Assembly (NCBI RefSeq): GCF_001953985.1 | Contig: NZ_MBEI01000053.1 | Span: 62,001 to 126,000, forward strand | Length of the DNA: 64,000 nt | Reading direction: 5' to 3' | DNA from: Mycobacterium colombiense | Lineage (GTDB): Bacteria; Actinomycetota; Actinomycetes; Mycobacteriales; Mycobacteriaceae | Part shown: one piece after another, positions 24,085 to 31,339 of the stretch | Position numbering within the stretch: the stretch's first letter is position 1 | Layout: each line of letters begins with the position of its first letter | The notes under the pieces: model-generated | Database searches by the model: none | Told to the model about the DNA's origin: nothing | The model's input: only the letters and a program-made list of their open reading frames with translations | Translations under genes and position numbers: made by a program

Positions 24085-24462
24085 TCAAACCTGTCCGAGG
24101 TAAGAGAACAGCGAGACGTCGATTTGCTCTAGCCGCGCTGGATCGAGATGTCCGGTGAAGTCTTCGAGGTGCTGCTTCTCGATGGATTGCAGGGCTGGCA
24201 CGCGCACCCAGCACTTCTTTTGCACTCCCGCTTCGCCGGATCCGAGCGCGACGTCGAACTTGGTTCTCCATTTCGTCTGGCTTGAGATCGGGCACCCCGA
24301 GACGATAGGCCAGCCCGTATCCGAGTTGGTCTCATCGCCGCTGAGAACCACAAAGTAGCGCCGGCCGGCGTGGATGACCTTGCGAAGCTGGCTGGGTAGC
24401 AGTATCAGGATGTCGTCAGGGACGAAGTAGACGCCACCTCTGACTATTGGCGGTTTCGCCAT
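24085..24462 (-). CDS. MazF/PemK-like mRNA interferase toxin
   Basis: 125 residues from ATG 24462. RGGVYFVPDD, then GRRYFVVLSGDETNSDTGWP, IVSGCPISSQTK, FDVALGSGEAG and KKCWVRVPALQSIEK follow the strand order of the CcdB/MazF barrel (RGDIYWV..., RPVVVLS..., VVVVPITS..., HVRVxxLxxVxK in the family). Such toxins cleave mRNA or tRNA at short motifs. It is preceded 3 bases upstream by a small gene on the same strand, the expected antitoxin position. The 24463-24465 spacer means the two are co-translated. Confidence 0.82.
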   Translation of the reverse strand: MAKPPIVRGGVYFVPDDILILLPSQLRKVIHAGRRYFVVLSGDETNSDTGWPIVSGCPISSQTKWRTKFDVALGSGEAGVQKKCWVRVPALQSIEKQHLEDFTGHLDPARLEQIDVSLFSYLGQV

Positions 24463-24465
24463 CCC

Positions 24466-24783
24466 TCAGATGAGCCGGTTGGTGAGTTGGCGCAGCCAGC
24501 CGAAGCTGCGCACCTCATTCACTAGGCCGGATAGGTCGCCCTCGTTCTTCTCTTCGGGCATCTCCGCTTTGAGTTTGCTGAGGTAGGCACGTCGATCCGC
24601 GACAGCGGTCTTGAGCTCTTCTGTCGCTTGTTGAATCTCGTCATAGAAATGACGGGGTAGGAGATGGACACCGCCGTGTTCGTCCTGGAGCACGACGAAC
24701 TCTTCCATCGGATGGCCGCCTTGGACGACGAGCTGCGATTTCTTGTTGACGCGCACTACTTGCGGGTCATGAAGAGTGGTCAT
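24466..24783 (-). CDS. Probable antitoxin of the MazF-like toxin
   Basis: 105 residues from ATG 24783. The N-terminal half (VVRVNKKSQLVVQGGHPMEE) is strand-rich, compatible with a swapped-hairpin DNA-binding fold; the remainder is helical and charged (YDEIQQATEELKTAVADRRA, YLSKLKAEMPEEKNEG), suited to wrapping a toxin. The assignment rests on position and size; I do not recognise a named antitoxin family. The upstream region has an inverted repeat CCCCAG ... CTGGGG (24844-24849 / 24863-24868) that could be its autoregulatory operator. Confidence 0.65.
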   Translation of the reverse strand: MTTLHDPQVVRVNKKSQLVVQGGHPMEEFVVLQDEHGGVHLLPRHFYDEIQQATEELKTAVADRRAYLSKLKAEMPEEKNEGDLSGLVNEVRSFGWLRQLTNRLI

Positions 24784-25428
24784 TCTGGGTGTCCGCTCAG
24801 TCCGAGTGTCATGTATCCGCAGAACCGCAACGTACAGGGCACACCCCAGTATGCCCGAAATGCTGGGGATATGCGGAATATGGTGGTCACGGCGTTGTCA
24901 CGGTGAGCTCCTCAACAGCCGCCGCGACCTCGCGCACAACTCATCGGCGAGTGCTTAGCGAGTGAATAAACCGAGCGCGGCGACGGCAGCCGCGACCACC
25001 AACGCCCAGCCATCACCGGACGAGCAACCCAGCCCACCAGCTCGGACGTCGGCCATCGCGCCATGGCTTGGCCTTAACACCTGCATGGAGACCATGCGAC
25101 CGGTCACCAGAAACGGGCAGGCCAGCAAACATTGCACCATCCATCGTACCCACCCCCCGCCGAAAAAATCGAAGGGTAGGGCCCTCACAGCGACCGCCAG
25201 CCAGTCGCCATTTTTTACGTACAGCCAATTTTGAACGAGATGTTTGGCTATGAGTGACAGTAAAACTGCTGTTCAACGGCTTGTCTTGGAGGCCCGGCCT
25301 GCGTGTTCACGGTGAGGGATGCCTCTTCATCGTGTGGAGCGGGTTGTCACAGCGGTGAGTGGCTCAAATTGCTGCCCCGCGGACAGTTGTCCGGGGCCTG
25401 TCAGCAAACCAATGCGCTGCGAGAGCGC
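24784..25428. other. 645-base gap: toxin-antitoxin promoter region, gene remnant, otherwise no clear gene
   Basis: It holds the CCCCAG/CTGGGG inverted repeat, the HTH-gene remnant at 24898-24954, and a CGGACA-GT-TGTCCG palindrome at 25380-25393. A minus-strand frame 24955-25188 (GTG start, 77 residues, ending WALVVAAAVAALGLFTR) could encode a small membrane protein but has no ribosome binding site I can see. An overlapping plus-strand frame at 24962-25234 looks like its shadow. Confidence 0.5.
24898..24954 (-). pseudogene. Remnant of the 3' end of an excisionase-like HTH gene
   Basis: The minus strand reads ALADELCARSRRLLRSSP then stop, preceded by an in-frame TAA. The intact gene at 28008 ends VADGLSARSRRRLKSSP. 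Nucleotides 24898-24950 and 28006-28060 match at roughly 83% by eye. It therefore looks like a leftover of a duplicated or replaced gene end. Confidence 0.65.
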
Positions 25429-25968
25429 TCAGAGGCCTGATTGCGTGCGGATCGCCTCTATGAGGGCGTCTGAGCGGGCGCGGTCGTCGGTGTCGTAGAT
25501 CGTGGCCTGGTCGATGCCGAGGTCGATCTCGCTACCGTCGCTGAATCGCAGGCGAATGTCACTGACATCGACTTCATCGCGTGACGGTTTGCCCCAACCG
25601 TCGACGTGCGGGAAAGCTCTGCCAATCGATAGGTTCACGGCGTCGCGCAACCGATGCACTGAGGCGTCATGTACGGCTGTGCCCACTGACTGGTGGAGGC
25701 GCTGGAGTCGCTGTTCTGCGTCGCGGTCGTACTGCTCGGCGTCGAACTCCAATTGCAGGCGGATCAGGCGGTCGTCGTCGGTGACGGCGACAACGGTCCA
25801 CAGGCTTGGTTGATTGGAGGTGTATCCGGTCCAGGACGCGCTGATTCGGTGATCGCCCAGGAGCGCCGCGACGTGTAGCTGCACCCTCCATGGGCTGCCC
25901 ATGCTCAGACGGTTGTGTGTGTGAATTCTGATTTGCTGCCAGTAGTCGTCAGAACCGGAAACCTTCAT
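25429..25968 (-). CDS. Hypothetical protein, 179 residues
   Basis: ATG 25968 is chosen because AAAGGA lies 6 bases upstream; an in-frame ATG at 25992 exists. The product is strand-rich first (YWQQIRIHTHNRLSMGSPWR, VQLHVAALLGDHRISASWTG), then a long charged helix (EFDAEQYDRDAEQRLQRLHQ) and acidic C-terminus (RLRFSDGSEIDLGIDQATIY). No signal or membrane segment and no recognised motif. Minus-strand cargo between the toxin-antitoxin pair and the PIN gene. Confidence 0.7.
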   Translation of the reverse strand: MKVSGSDDYWQQIRIHTHNRLSMGSPWRVQLHVAALLGDHRISASWTGYTSNQPSLWTVVAVTDDDRLIRLQLEFDAEQYDRDAEQRLQRLHQSVGTAVHDASVHRLRDAVNLSIGRAFPHVDGWGKPSRDEVDVSDIRLRFSDGSEIDLGIDQATIYDTDDRARSDALIEAIRTQSGL

Positions 25969-26215
25969 GGTCATCCTTTCGGTAATTCGCATTGGAATTG
26001 TGCGCGCAGGGGTTTGAGGGGCACGTTAAGTAGCGAAAGCGGGCCGTTAGCCCCGACTGCCGGGCGGGGCGTCCACCGTCGCCGTCGGCCCGCCCATCCT
26101 GGCGCGCTGGCGTCGGGATCGTGCAGCGCATTGAAGGGCATCCACGCGCCGCTGTGATCGAGATTCACCTGCATGGTCGCGACGGTACGGCGGAGGGGTG
26201 ACGATACGCGGCAGG

Positions 26216-27112
26216 TTAGACAGGTGGCGGTTCAACAAATGGGAGGCCCACGGCCGAAAGCTTCGTCTGCATGTTGATATCGCTAGTCGCGACGTATATT
26301 GCCGAACCGGGATGCTCGGATTGCAGCAGTAGGGCCGCCGCTACAAATCGGTCATCGGGCACACTCATGTCGAGCCAATCGGGTAAATCCTCCGACCGCG
26401 GCTCTACGTGCTCAAATTTGGCGATCACGTCGCCAGCGACGCGGATGCCTTCGCGGACATCGCCGTTGGAGCGGATGCCTTTCAGTCGTCGCTCCGCCCG
26501 CCGAGCGTCATTGCGGAGTGCTTCCGTTCGTCCCGCTCGCTTGAGGTCGTCTATCTCGCGTAGAACGACAGGCAGCAAGTGGGCGACATACTTTCGGCCG
26601 ATCTCGCCTGTGTAGGCAGCGACGTCAGGGTTGTCGATCAAAGCGTTTGTGTCAACGACAAGCCGGACTGGATAGTCGTCCGATGGAAGAAGGCGTGTGA
26701 GAGCGTTTAGATCGGCCACAGTTGCCCGAATTTTGTCCTGTGCCGCGTCAATGCTTTGTGGAATGTCGTGGTCCCAGCCGCCGCCTCGGACGAGCCAGCG
26801 TTCTAAGTGAAAAATGCCCTCGTTGAGCCGTTCGGCGACTTGGGGTGTCGGATGTGGGAAGAGGAGCCGGAATCGCGGCGCCCACTCTCGGAGTTGGCGT
26901 AGAAGCGTCATTCGCGCGGACTCGAGCTGATCGTCGCTGTCGACCCATCCCCAGTCGGGGGCGCCGACAAAGCGGACGCGGCTGTCGGCTCGATTCGGGT
27001 TGACGTATTCGATGTCGCTCGCTGTCAGGATGTCGGCGTACGCCCCAGCTATCGCATTCAGTTCGGCTGCTAGACGCTCGGTGTAACTCTGCTGATGCTT
27101 GATACGTGTCAT
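26216..27112 (-). CDS. PIN-domain ribonuclease-like protein with N-terminal extension
   Basis: 298 residues from ATG 27112. The C-terminal half (from about residue 148) is a PIN domain: D154 in LVVDTNALID, E186 in VLREIDDLK, D253/D254 in SVPDDRFVAAAL and D278 in YVATSDINMQ, the acidic Mg-binding quartet of PIN nucleases. The N-terminal 145 residues are helical and unassigned (LAAELNAIAGAYADILTASD; LRQLREWAPRFRLLFPHPTP). At this length it is not a VapC, and no VapB-like partner is adjacent. It may be a phage-defence or RNA-processing nuclease. Confidence 0.85.
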   Translation of the reverse strand: MTRIKHQQSYTERLAAELNAIAGAYADILTASDIEYVNPNRADSRVRFVGAPDWGWVDSDDQLESARMTLLRQLREWAPRFRLLFPHPTPQVAERLNEGIFHLERWLVRGGGWDHDIPQSIDAAQDKIRATVADLNALTRLLPSDDYPVRLVVDTNALIDNPDVAAYTGEIGRKYVAHLLPVVLREIDDLKRAGRTEALRNDARRAERRLKGIRSNGDVREGIRVAGDVIAKFEHVEPRSEDLPDWLDMSVPDDRFVAAALLLQSEHPGSAIYVATSDINMQTKLSAVGLPFVEPPPV

Positions 27113-27139
27113 TGATTCGTTGCAAGTTGTGAAATGCGG

Positions 27140-27874
27140 TTACCAGATGACGACTTCGGCGTTATCGCCGCCATAGCAGCGCGTCGATACCTTGGTCGAC
27201 CCGTCACTGAAATACGCGGGATATCTACCGACGCAGGTCATCTCATAGCCGTCGCCGGTCACCGGCGAGAATGCGGTGAAGCTGCTGGCCATGCCTGAGG
27301 CGTAAAATACTTGGCGTACGTTCGCCGCGAACGCACAGCTGGTGTGGCCACCGACGACACCTTCATGCCCATCCGGGCAGATGGTGAAAACATGGGTGCC
27401 GCCAGGGGGCGGAATCGCCGGAGCCGGTTTCACTTCGGGTGCTGGCGGCGGCGCAGCTTGCACAGTGACCGTCGCCGGCGCGGGCGCTGGGGGTATGACA
27501 GTCACCGTCGATGGGGGCGCCGCGGTGATTTTCGGCAGAGCCTCCGGAACGATGGTGGCAGGCCGTGTGGCTTCCGGGACTGTCGCCGGCTTGGTCTGGT
27601 CGTGGAGATTGAAACCAAGCCATATCAGCAGACCGACCGCGACTGCTACTGCGGCGCAGGCGATGACGATGATGCTGGCGCGCTCCGCAGCGCGTCCCCA
27701 CGAGTAATCGCCTCCGGCGTCGCCGTCCTCGTCGGACCACGCCAACTCGGGGCCGCCGACCGTGAGCAGCGGTACGAGATCAGTCTCATCGGCGGCCGCC
27801 CCGATCTGGGTCTCGTCCGCCTCGGCTGCAGCCGTGGTTAAGGGCTGCTCGTCGTCGTGATTCCCTGTGTTCAT
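27140..27874 (-). CDS. Membrane-anchored protein with Pro/Ala-rich linker and extracytoplasmic domain
   Basis: 244 residues from ATG 27874 (longer in-frame starts exist up to 27949). An acidic cytosolic N-terminus (NTGNHDDEQPLTTAAAEADE), one transmembrane helix (ASIIVIACAAVAVAVGLLIW), a linker with repeated Pro/Ala/Val-Thr (PSTVTVIPPAPAPATVTVQA), then a small exported domain with cysteines (FTICPDGHEGVVGGHTSCAF, YEMTCVGRYPAY, STRCYGG) likely held by disulfides. Similar architecture occurs in mycobacterial mobile elements. Exposure at the cell surface could suit superinfection exclusion; this is inference. Confidence 0.75.
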   Translation of the reverse strand: MNTGNHDDEQPLTTAAAEADETQIGAAADETDLVPLLTVGGPELAWSDEDGDAGGDYSWGRAAERASIIVIACAAVAVAVGLLIWLGFNLHDQTKPATVPEATRPATIVPEALPKITAAPPSTVTVIPPAPAPATVTVQAAPPPAPEVKPAPAIPPPGGTHVFTICPDGHEGVVGGHTSCAFAANVRQVFYASGMASSFTAFSPVTGDGYEMTCVGRYPAYFSDGSTKVSTRCYGGDNAEVVIW

Positions 27875-28007
27875 TCCCAGATTTCTTTCGCCTGTGTATC
27901 TGGGGATTATTAACCGGACAACCTGCAGCGCGTGGCCGTTTAGACGCATCAGGCCGCCGCAGGCAGAGCAGGGCTGACCGACAACTACAGGCAGTCCCCA
28001 TGCCTGG

Positions 28008-28367
28008 TCACGGCGAGCTCTTCAACCGCCGGCGCGACCTAGCGGACAATCCATCGGCGACCGTTTTCGGAGGCTGTCCGCAGTGGTGGACATGCTCTGG
28101 TGGTGCCTCCACGGTGTTGCTGTAGTGATCAATCATCGCGGTGACGTCCGCCTCGGTCATGCGCCAGGTGCGCCCCAGCTTGTATCCGTGGATCTCTCCC
28201 CGGTTCAGACGGCGAGCCAGCCAGCGCTCGCCGTCCGTCCACTCCCGCGGCAGCACCATCGCCGCGACCTCAGCCAACGAAAATGTGCGCAGCACGGGAC
28301 TGCCATCGGTGGAGCGCATTGCGCTTATCTGGTTTTCGGCGGCTCGTAGGAGCGCGACATCATCCAC
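28008..28367 (-). CDS. Excisionase-like HTH protein 3
   Basis: 119 residues from ATG 28367, overlapping the preceding gene by 43 bases; a start at ATG 28319 (MRSTDGSPV) would remove the overlap. LRTFSLAEVAAMVLPREWTD and NRGEIHGYKLGRTWRMTEAD form a winged-helix excisionase core. The C-terminus VADGLSARSRRRLKSSP recurs as a remnant at 24898. Last of three consecutive small HTH genes. Confidence 0.75.
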   Translation of the reverse strand: MDDVALLRAAENQISAMRSTDGSPVLRTFSLAEVAAMVLPREWTDGERWLARRLNRGEIHGYKLGRTWRMTEADVTAMIDHYSNTVEAPPEHVHHCGQPPKTVADGLSARSRRRLKSSP

Positions 28368-28516
28368 TCATCGATGTCTTTAGCTGTAAGCCGGTAGCGA
28401 GTGCCATTCCCTATTGCGTAGGACGGCAGATACCCCAAACGGACAGCGTCTCTGATCAGGGTCTGCGAAATCCGGGCGTATTCAGCAGCCTCCCTGACCG
28501 TGAACCAGATCGTCAC
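28325..28516 (-). CDS. Excisionase-like HTH protein 2
   Basis: 63 residues from GTG 28516, overlapping the preceding gene's stop (GTGA). IWFTVREAAEYARISQTLIR and RLGYLPSYAIGNGTRYRLTA are a typical HTH_17 winged helix, with the DIDEWM close. Coupled to the gene at 28513-28800. Confidence 0.8.
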   Translation of the reverse strand: MTIWFTVREAAEYARISQTLIRDAVRLGYLPSYAIGNGTRYRLTAKDIDEWMMSRSYEPPKTR

Positions 28517-28800
28517 TGCGCCGACTCGCGAAACTCGGCGACCCAGCGGCCCTGGACGAACGTGTATAGAAGGTTGCCTTCCTCCCACGACCGATTGGGA
28601 AGCCACTCATTAATGTCGTCGACCAACAGTCGGTAGGCGTGCCCGTTTCTGGGCCCGATGGCATAGGCCGGCAGTAACTCGAGCCTGACGTTGGCGCGGA
28701 TAATCGCGGGCGTGACATCGGGATAGCCCTGCTGGTTAGCGTATTCGGCCGCCTCAGCAGGTGTGAACCACCTCCTCGGTACTTCACGCTGGAATGGCAT
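28513..28800 (-). CDS. Excisionase-like HTH protein 1
   Basis: 95 residues from ATG 28800. RRWFTPAEAAEYANQQGYPD and LELLPAYAIGPRNGHAYRLL with DDINEWLPNRSWEEG match the same HTH_17/excisionase pattern as the next gene, with an insertion in the turn (GYPDVTPAIIRANVR). First of the three-gene HTH series on the minus strand; possible regulator of the cargo block or element excision from the right end. Confidence 0.8.
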   Translation of the reverse strand: MPFQREVPRRWFTPAEAAEYANQQGYPDVTPAIIRANVRLELLPAYAIGPRNGHAYRLLVDDINEWLPNRSWEEGNLLYTFVQGRWVAEFRESAQ

Positions 28801-28949
28801 TGCGTCACCCTATGACGGCAGCGCAGAAGCGGCCAAGGTGTCCCGAGGCCACGGCGGCTCGTCTGGCAGAGGCCGAACAGGCCGATTGAGCCAGACCGGG
28901 CCGCCCCCAAGGAGAGTAGGGGCGACCCGGTCAGTTTTTCAGACGTGAT

Positions 28950-29834
28950 TCAGCGTGCTTCGGTTCCCGTTTCATCGCGGCCATCGCCGGTTAAGGATTC
29001 GACGTGCTCCCGCAGCGCCCGAACGGTGGCAGCATCGAGCTCCTCGGTTTCCATAGCCAATTGGGTGAGCTGCAAAGCCAGCTCCTTACGCTGCCGCCGC
29101 AGCTCGTATTCGTTTGCCACCCTGAGGCAGTCGACGCAGTCCATGTCGGCCCACCAGAGGCCCGTGTCCGGGTCCTCGTATTCGGTGTCGTTGAATTCCT
29201 CCGGCTCGAGGTAGTCGCTCGCCGCTCGGGCACTCGCGCTCGGTTCTCTGTGCAGCGCCATCGGTGCTCCGCACAGCGCCGTGACCGTGCGCCGGCCCTC
29301 GGCCCACGCTCGTTCCGCCTGCCCGACCCAGTACAGGTGATGCAGGTAGGGATTGCGGGGCAGCGTGCCTTGCCGGTACTGCTGGCGAAGTCTGGCCGCA
29401 TCCCAACCCCAGCCGTCTGGTACATCGTCGCCGAGCGCGACGCGCTGTCGAAGCTCGTCGACGTCGCGGTAACGGTTATCCGAGTGAGAGACCAGAGCGT
29501 GCGTCGTCACCCTGCCGCATGCCGAGCACTTCAGGTCGCACACGTCGCGGTGCCAGGTGGGATCACCCCACCAACCGCGCATGTTCCGGGCCTGCTTAAA
29601 AGTACGGAGTTGCCCGCACTCGCAGCACAGCGCTTGCGATTCGGGTGCGAGCTCGCACCCGTTCTGCGGGCTGGTCGCCGCCCACCATTCCCGGACCCGG
29701 CGCATGTGCGGGCGGACTTCGCCGCGGCTGCCGCGCAGAGAGTGGCATTCCTGGCCGGCGTGGGCACCGCAGAACGGGCAGTCATAGGCAACGGCGGGAT
29801 GGGCCTCGGACTGCGTTTCCGGTGTCATACTCAT
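28950..29834 (-). CDS. Zinc-ribbon-containing phage-type protein
   Basis: 294 residues from ATG 29834 with AAGGAG 10 bases upstream. Several Cys clusters: CPFCGAHAGQECHSLRG with RPHMRRVREW at the N-terminus (a common phage zinc-finger module), CCECGQLRTFK, then CDLKCSACG, and later MDCVDCLRVANEYEL. The C-terminal part is a charged helix (ELALQLTQLAMETEELDAAT). Probably DNA- or RNA-binding. It is the outermost gene of the element's right end, transcribed inward from the attR side. Confidence 0.8.
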   Translation of the reverse strand: MSMTPETQSEAHPAVAYDCPFCGAHAGQECHSLRGSRGEVRPHMRRVREWWAATSPQNGCELAPESQALCCECGQLRTFKQARNMRGWWGDPTWHRDVCDLKCSACGRVTTHALVSHSDNRYRDVDELRQRVALGDDVPDGWGWDAARLRQQYRQGTLPRNPYLHHLYWVGQAERAWAEGRRTVTALCGAPMALHREPSASARAASDYLEPEEFNDTEYEDPDTGLWWADMDCVDCLRVANEYELRRQRKELALQLTQLAMETEELDAATVRALREHVESLTGDGRDETGTEAR

Positions 29835-30173
29835 TTCGTCGAATCTCCTTCATAGATTTCGGCCATCCCCCGGGGCTGTTCGCGCAGCCGCCGGGGCCTT
29901 CCGCATTCTGCGGTAAGTCTCCACTTTCCTGATACAAACGCCCGCATTCTTGTCCGGATCTCGTCGTTCGCTAGCGGACGGCCCGATACGTATCGGCTGG
30001 TGAGCCCGTATTTTCACAGACTCAGACGGACGATTGCGGACGGCTGAATACGCCAGAAGGTTAGGGGTTCGAATCCCTTCGGGCGCGCTCAGCCGGCTCG
30101 GCAACCCAAAATGATTCAAATCGTTAAGACCCAGTTCCTTGTGGGCGTGGTTTTCCGTCGATACCTTCCGCCC
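29835..30173. other. Right-end non-coding stretch containing attR
   Basis: No supported gene. A hairpin lies at 29868-29896: CCCCGG+GGCTG pairs with CAGCC+CCGGGG, one bulged base, loop TTCGCG. It lies upstream of the 28950-29834 gene in that gene's sense, so it may be a leader or boundary element. attR is at 30054-30091, and 82 bases of chromosomal sequence separate it from the next start codon. Confidence 0.6.
30054..30091 (+). repeat. attR: 38-bp direct repeat, right copy
   Basis: Exact copy of 11153-11190. Only the 3' arm of the tRNA is present (variable region, T-arm, 3' acceptor strand), so no second tRNA gene exists here. It marks the chromosomal right border of the element. Confidence 0.96.
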
Positions 30174-30275
30174 ATGACAATCAGCATTGAGCAAATCGGT
30201 GGTGGCGCTGGTGGCGGATTCCTGGGTGGCGGTGCCGGCGGCGGCTTCGTGGGCGGTGGCGGCGCCGGCGGCTAA
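30174..30275 (+). CDS. 33-residue glycine-rich peptide
   Basis: ATG 30174 to TAA 30273-30275. MTISIEQIGGGAGGGFLGGG begins a product in which a short leader-like segment is followed by Gly-rich repeats with GGGF(L/V)GGG units, about two thirds Gly/Ala. No good ribosome binding site is seen. It lies 82 bases outside attR and is convergent with the GNAT gene (4-base overlap). It could be a small surface or precursor peptide or a spurious ORF. Confidence 0.4.
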   Translation: MTISIEQIGGGAGGGFLGGGAGGGFVGGGGAGG

Positions 30276-30841
30276 GCCCCGGCCTCGCGCACCCGGCCCG
30301 GCGCAATGATCGGGCCGGGTGCTTCATCCGGCTCGGCAGCGGCCAGGTCGAGCTGCATCCACGCGACGTCGTGCCAGCCGTCGTGTTTCCAGGCGACGCG
30401 GCGGTACAGGCCCACTTCGGTGAACCCGAAAGACCGGTGGAAGCCCTTGCTCGCCTCATTGGGCTGCGTGATCCCGGCGAACGCCTGCCGGTAGCCGCGC
30501 TCGGTGAGCCTGCGCAGCAGCTCCGTGTAGAGCGCGCGCCCTCCGCCGGTGCGGCGATGGCCGGCGTCGAGGTAGATCCCGGTCTCGATCGACCACTGAT
30601 GCGTGGCAAGGCGATTGAGAGCGTGCCCATAGGCGAAGCCGACCACGCGGCGATCGCGGTCCAGGACAAGCCATTCGTGGCTCACCTGGGCGGCGGCGAT
30701 CCGCGCGGCCATCTCATTGTCGGTGGGGACGTCGGTTTCCCAGCTGATGACCGTGTGTTCGACGTACGGCCGGTAAATCGCAACGCACGCAGCCGCATCC
30801 GCCGCCGATGCCGGGCGGATCAGGCCGCCGCGCGCGGGCAT
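30272..30841 (-). CDS. GNAT acetyltransferase, phosphinothricin-acetyltransferase-like
   Basis: 189 residues from ATG 30841. LIRPASAADAAACVAIYRPY, VEHTVISWETDVPT, and VGFAYGHALN lead to the acetyl-CoA motif LDAGHRRTGGGRALYTELLR (RRTGGG = R/Q-x-x-G-x-G), then QPNEASKGFHRSFGFTEVGL and KHDGWHDVAWMQ. This order is that of Pat/Bar-type N-acetyltransferases acting on phosphinothricin or methionine sulfone-like amines. Starts inside the element-flanking chromosomal side; its neighbour at 30852 is on the same strand. Confidence 0.88.
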   Translation of the reverse strand: MPARGGLIRPASAADAAACVAIYRPYVEHTVISWETDVPTDNEMAARIAAAQVSHEWLVLDRDRRVVGFAYGHALNRLATHQWSIETGIYLDAGHRRTGGGRALYTELLRRLTERGYRQAFAGITQPNEASKGFHRSFGFTEVGLYRRVAWKHDGWHDVAWMQLDLAAAEPDEAPGPIIAPGRVREAGA

Positions 30842-30851
30842 GTCGTCCGCG

Positions 30852-31328
30852 CTACGGGCGCGGCTGGAACGGCTGGAACGGCCCACGGCGGGGCGGTTCG
30901 GTCACTGTCTGCGTGACGGTGCTGGTCTCCGTGCTCGGCGCGGCCGTCGTGGGCGGCTCCGTCGTCGTGGGAGTGTCGGTGCTCGGCGGCGGCGCCGTCT
31001 CGGTCACCGTCTCGGTCGGCGCGCCACCGCCGCCGCCCCCGTGATGCCGCGGCGCCCGCTCCGTGGTGGTCACCGGCGCGGTGGTGGAGGGGACGGGCGT
31101 CGTGGCGGGGCTGGGCGCCGGCGAACCGCTGGTGAGCTTGACCACCGCGTACACCAGCGCGGCCAGCAGGATCACCCCGATGGCGCCGGCCGCGACCAGC
31201 GCCGCCGGACGGCGGTACCACGGCGTCGGAGGCTCCGGCGGCTGTGGCTCGGGCTCGTAATACCCGCCGTACCGCGCGGCCGCGGTGGGCTCGGAGTAGT
31301 AATCCGGTTGCTCGGGATAGGGCGGCAC
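30852..31328 (-). CDS. Proline/threonine-rich single-pass membrane protein
   Basis: 158 residues from GTG 31328; the frame is open much further upstream but there it is antisense-type shadow of the kinase gene. Tyr/Pro-rich cytosolic start (PPYPEQPDYYSEPTAAARYG), one transmembrane helix (ALVAAGAIGVILLAALVYAV), then an extracytoplasmic Thr/Pro/Glu-rich tail (TTAPVTTTERAPRHHGGGGG; STETSTVTQTVTEPPRRG). Typical mycobacterial envelope protein without a catalytic domain; the tail may be O-mannosylated. It lies 11 bases downstream of the kinase gene. Confidence 0.7.
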   Translation of the reverse strand: MPPYPEQPDYYSEPTAAARYGGYYEPEPQPPEPPTPWYRRPAALVAAGAIGVILLAALVYAVVKLTSGSPAPSPATTPVPSTTAPVTTTERAPRHHGGGGGGAPTETVTETAPPPSTDTPTTTEPPTTAAPSTETSTVTQTVTEPPRRGPFQPFQPRP

Positions 31329-31339
31329 GAGAGGAGATG

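Larger units (their letters stand above)
11153..30091. mobile_element. Integrated phage-satellite-like element / degraded prophage in tRNA-Arg
   Basis: About 18.9 kb bounded by a perfect 38-bp direct repeat made from the tRNA-Arg 3' half. The integrase gene lies 66 bases inside attL. Order: integrase, XRE repressor and excisionase switch; plus-strand early operon; two copies of a three-gene cassette; plus-strand accessory genes; minus-strand cargo block. Outside, hisC2 and tRNA genes lie on one side and a GNAT and Rv3768/Rv3767c-like genes on the other. DUF2742-like and DUF3631-like genes recall the phiRv1/phiRv2 family. No recognisable terminase, portal, capsid, tape measure or lysis genes. 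Codon composition in the 21-29 kb part looks less GC-rich than the flanks. Confidence 0.95.

Noticed and set aside
24955-25234. Two opposing short frames in the gap beside the toxin-antitoxin genes
   Set aside because: No ribosome binding site for either; one might encode a small membrane protein but support is too weak for a gene call.
30054-30091. Second tRNA-Arg gene
   Set aside because: Only the 3' arm is present; no anticodon or 5' acceptor strand.
29850-30194. Minus-strand frame across attR
   Set aside because: It runs through the att repeat and tRNA fragment; no ribosome binding site or recognisable protein text.
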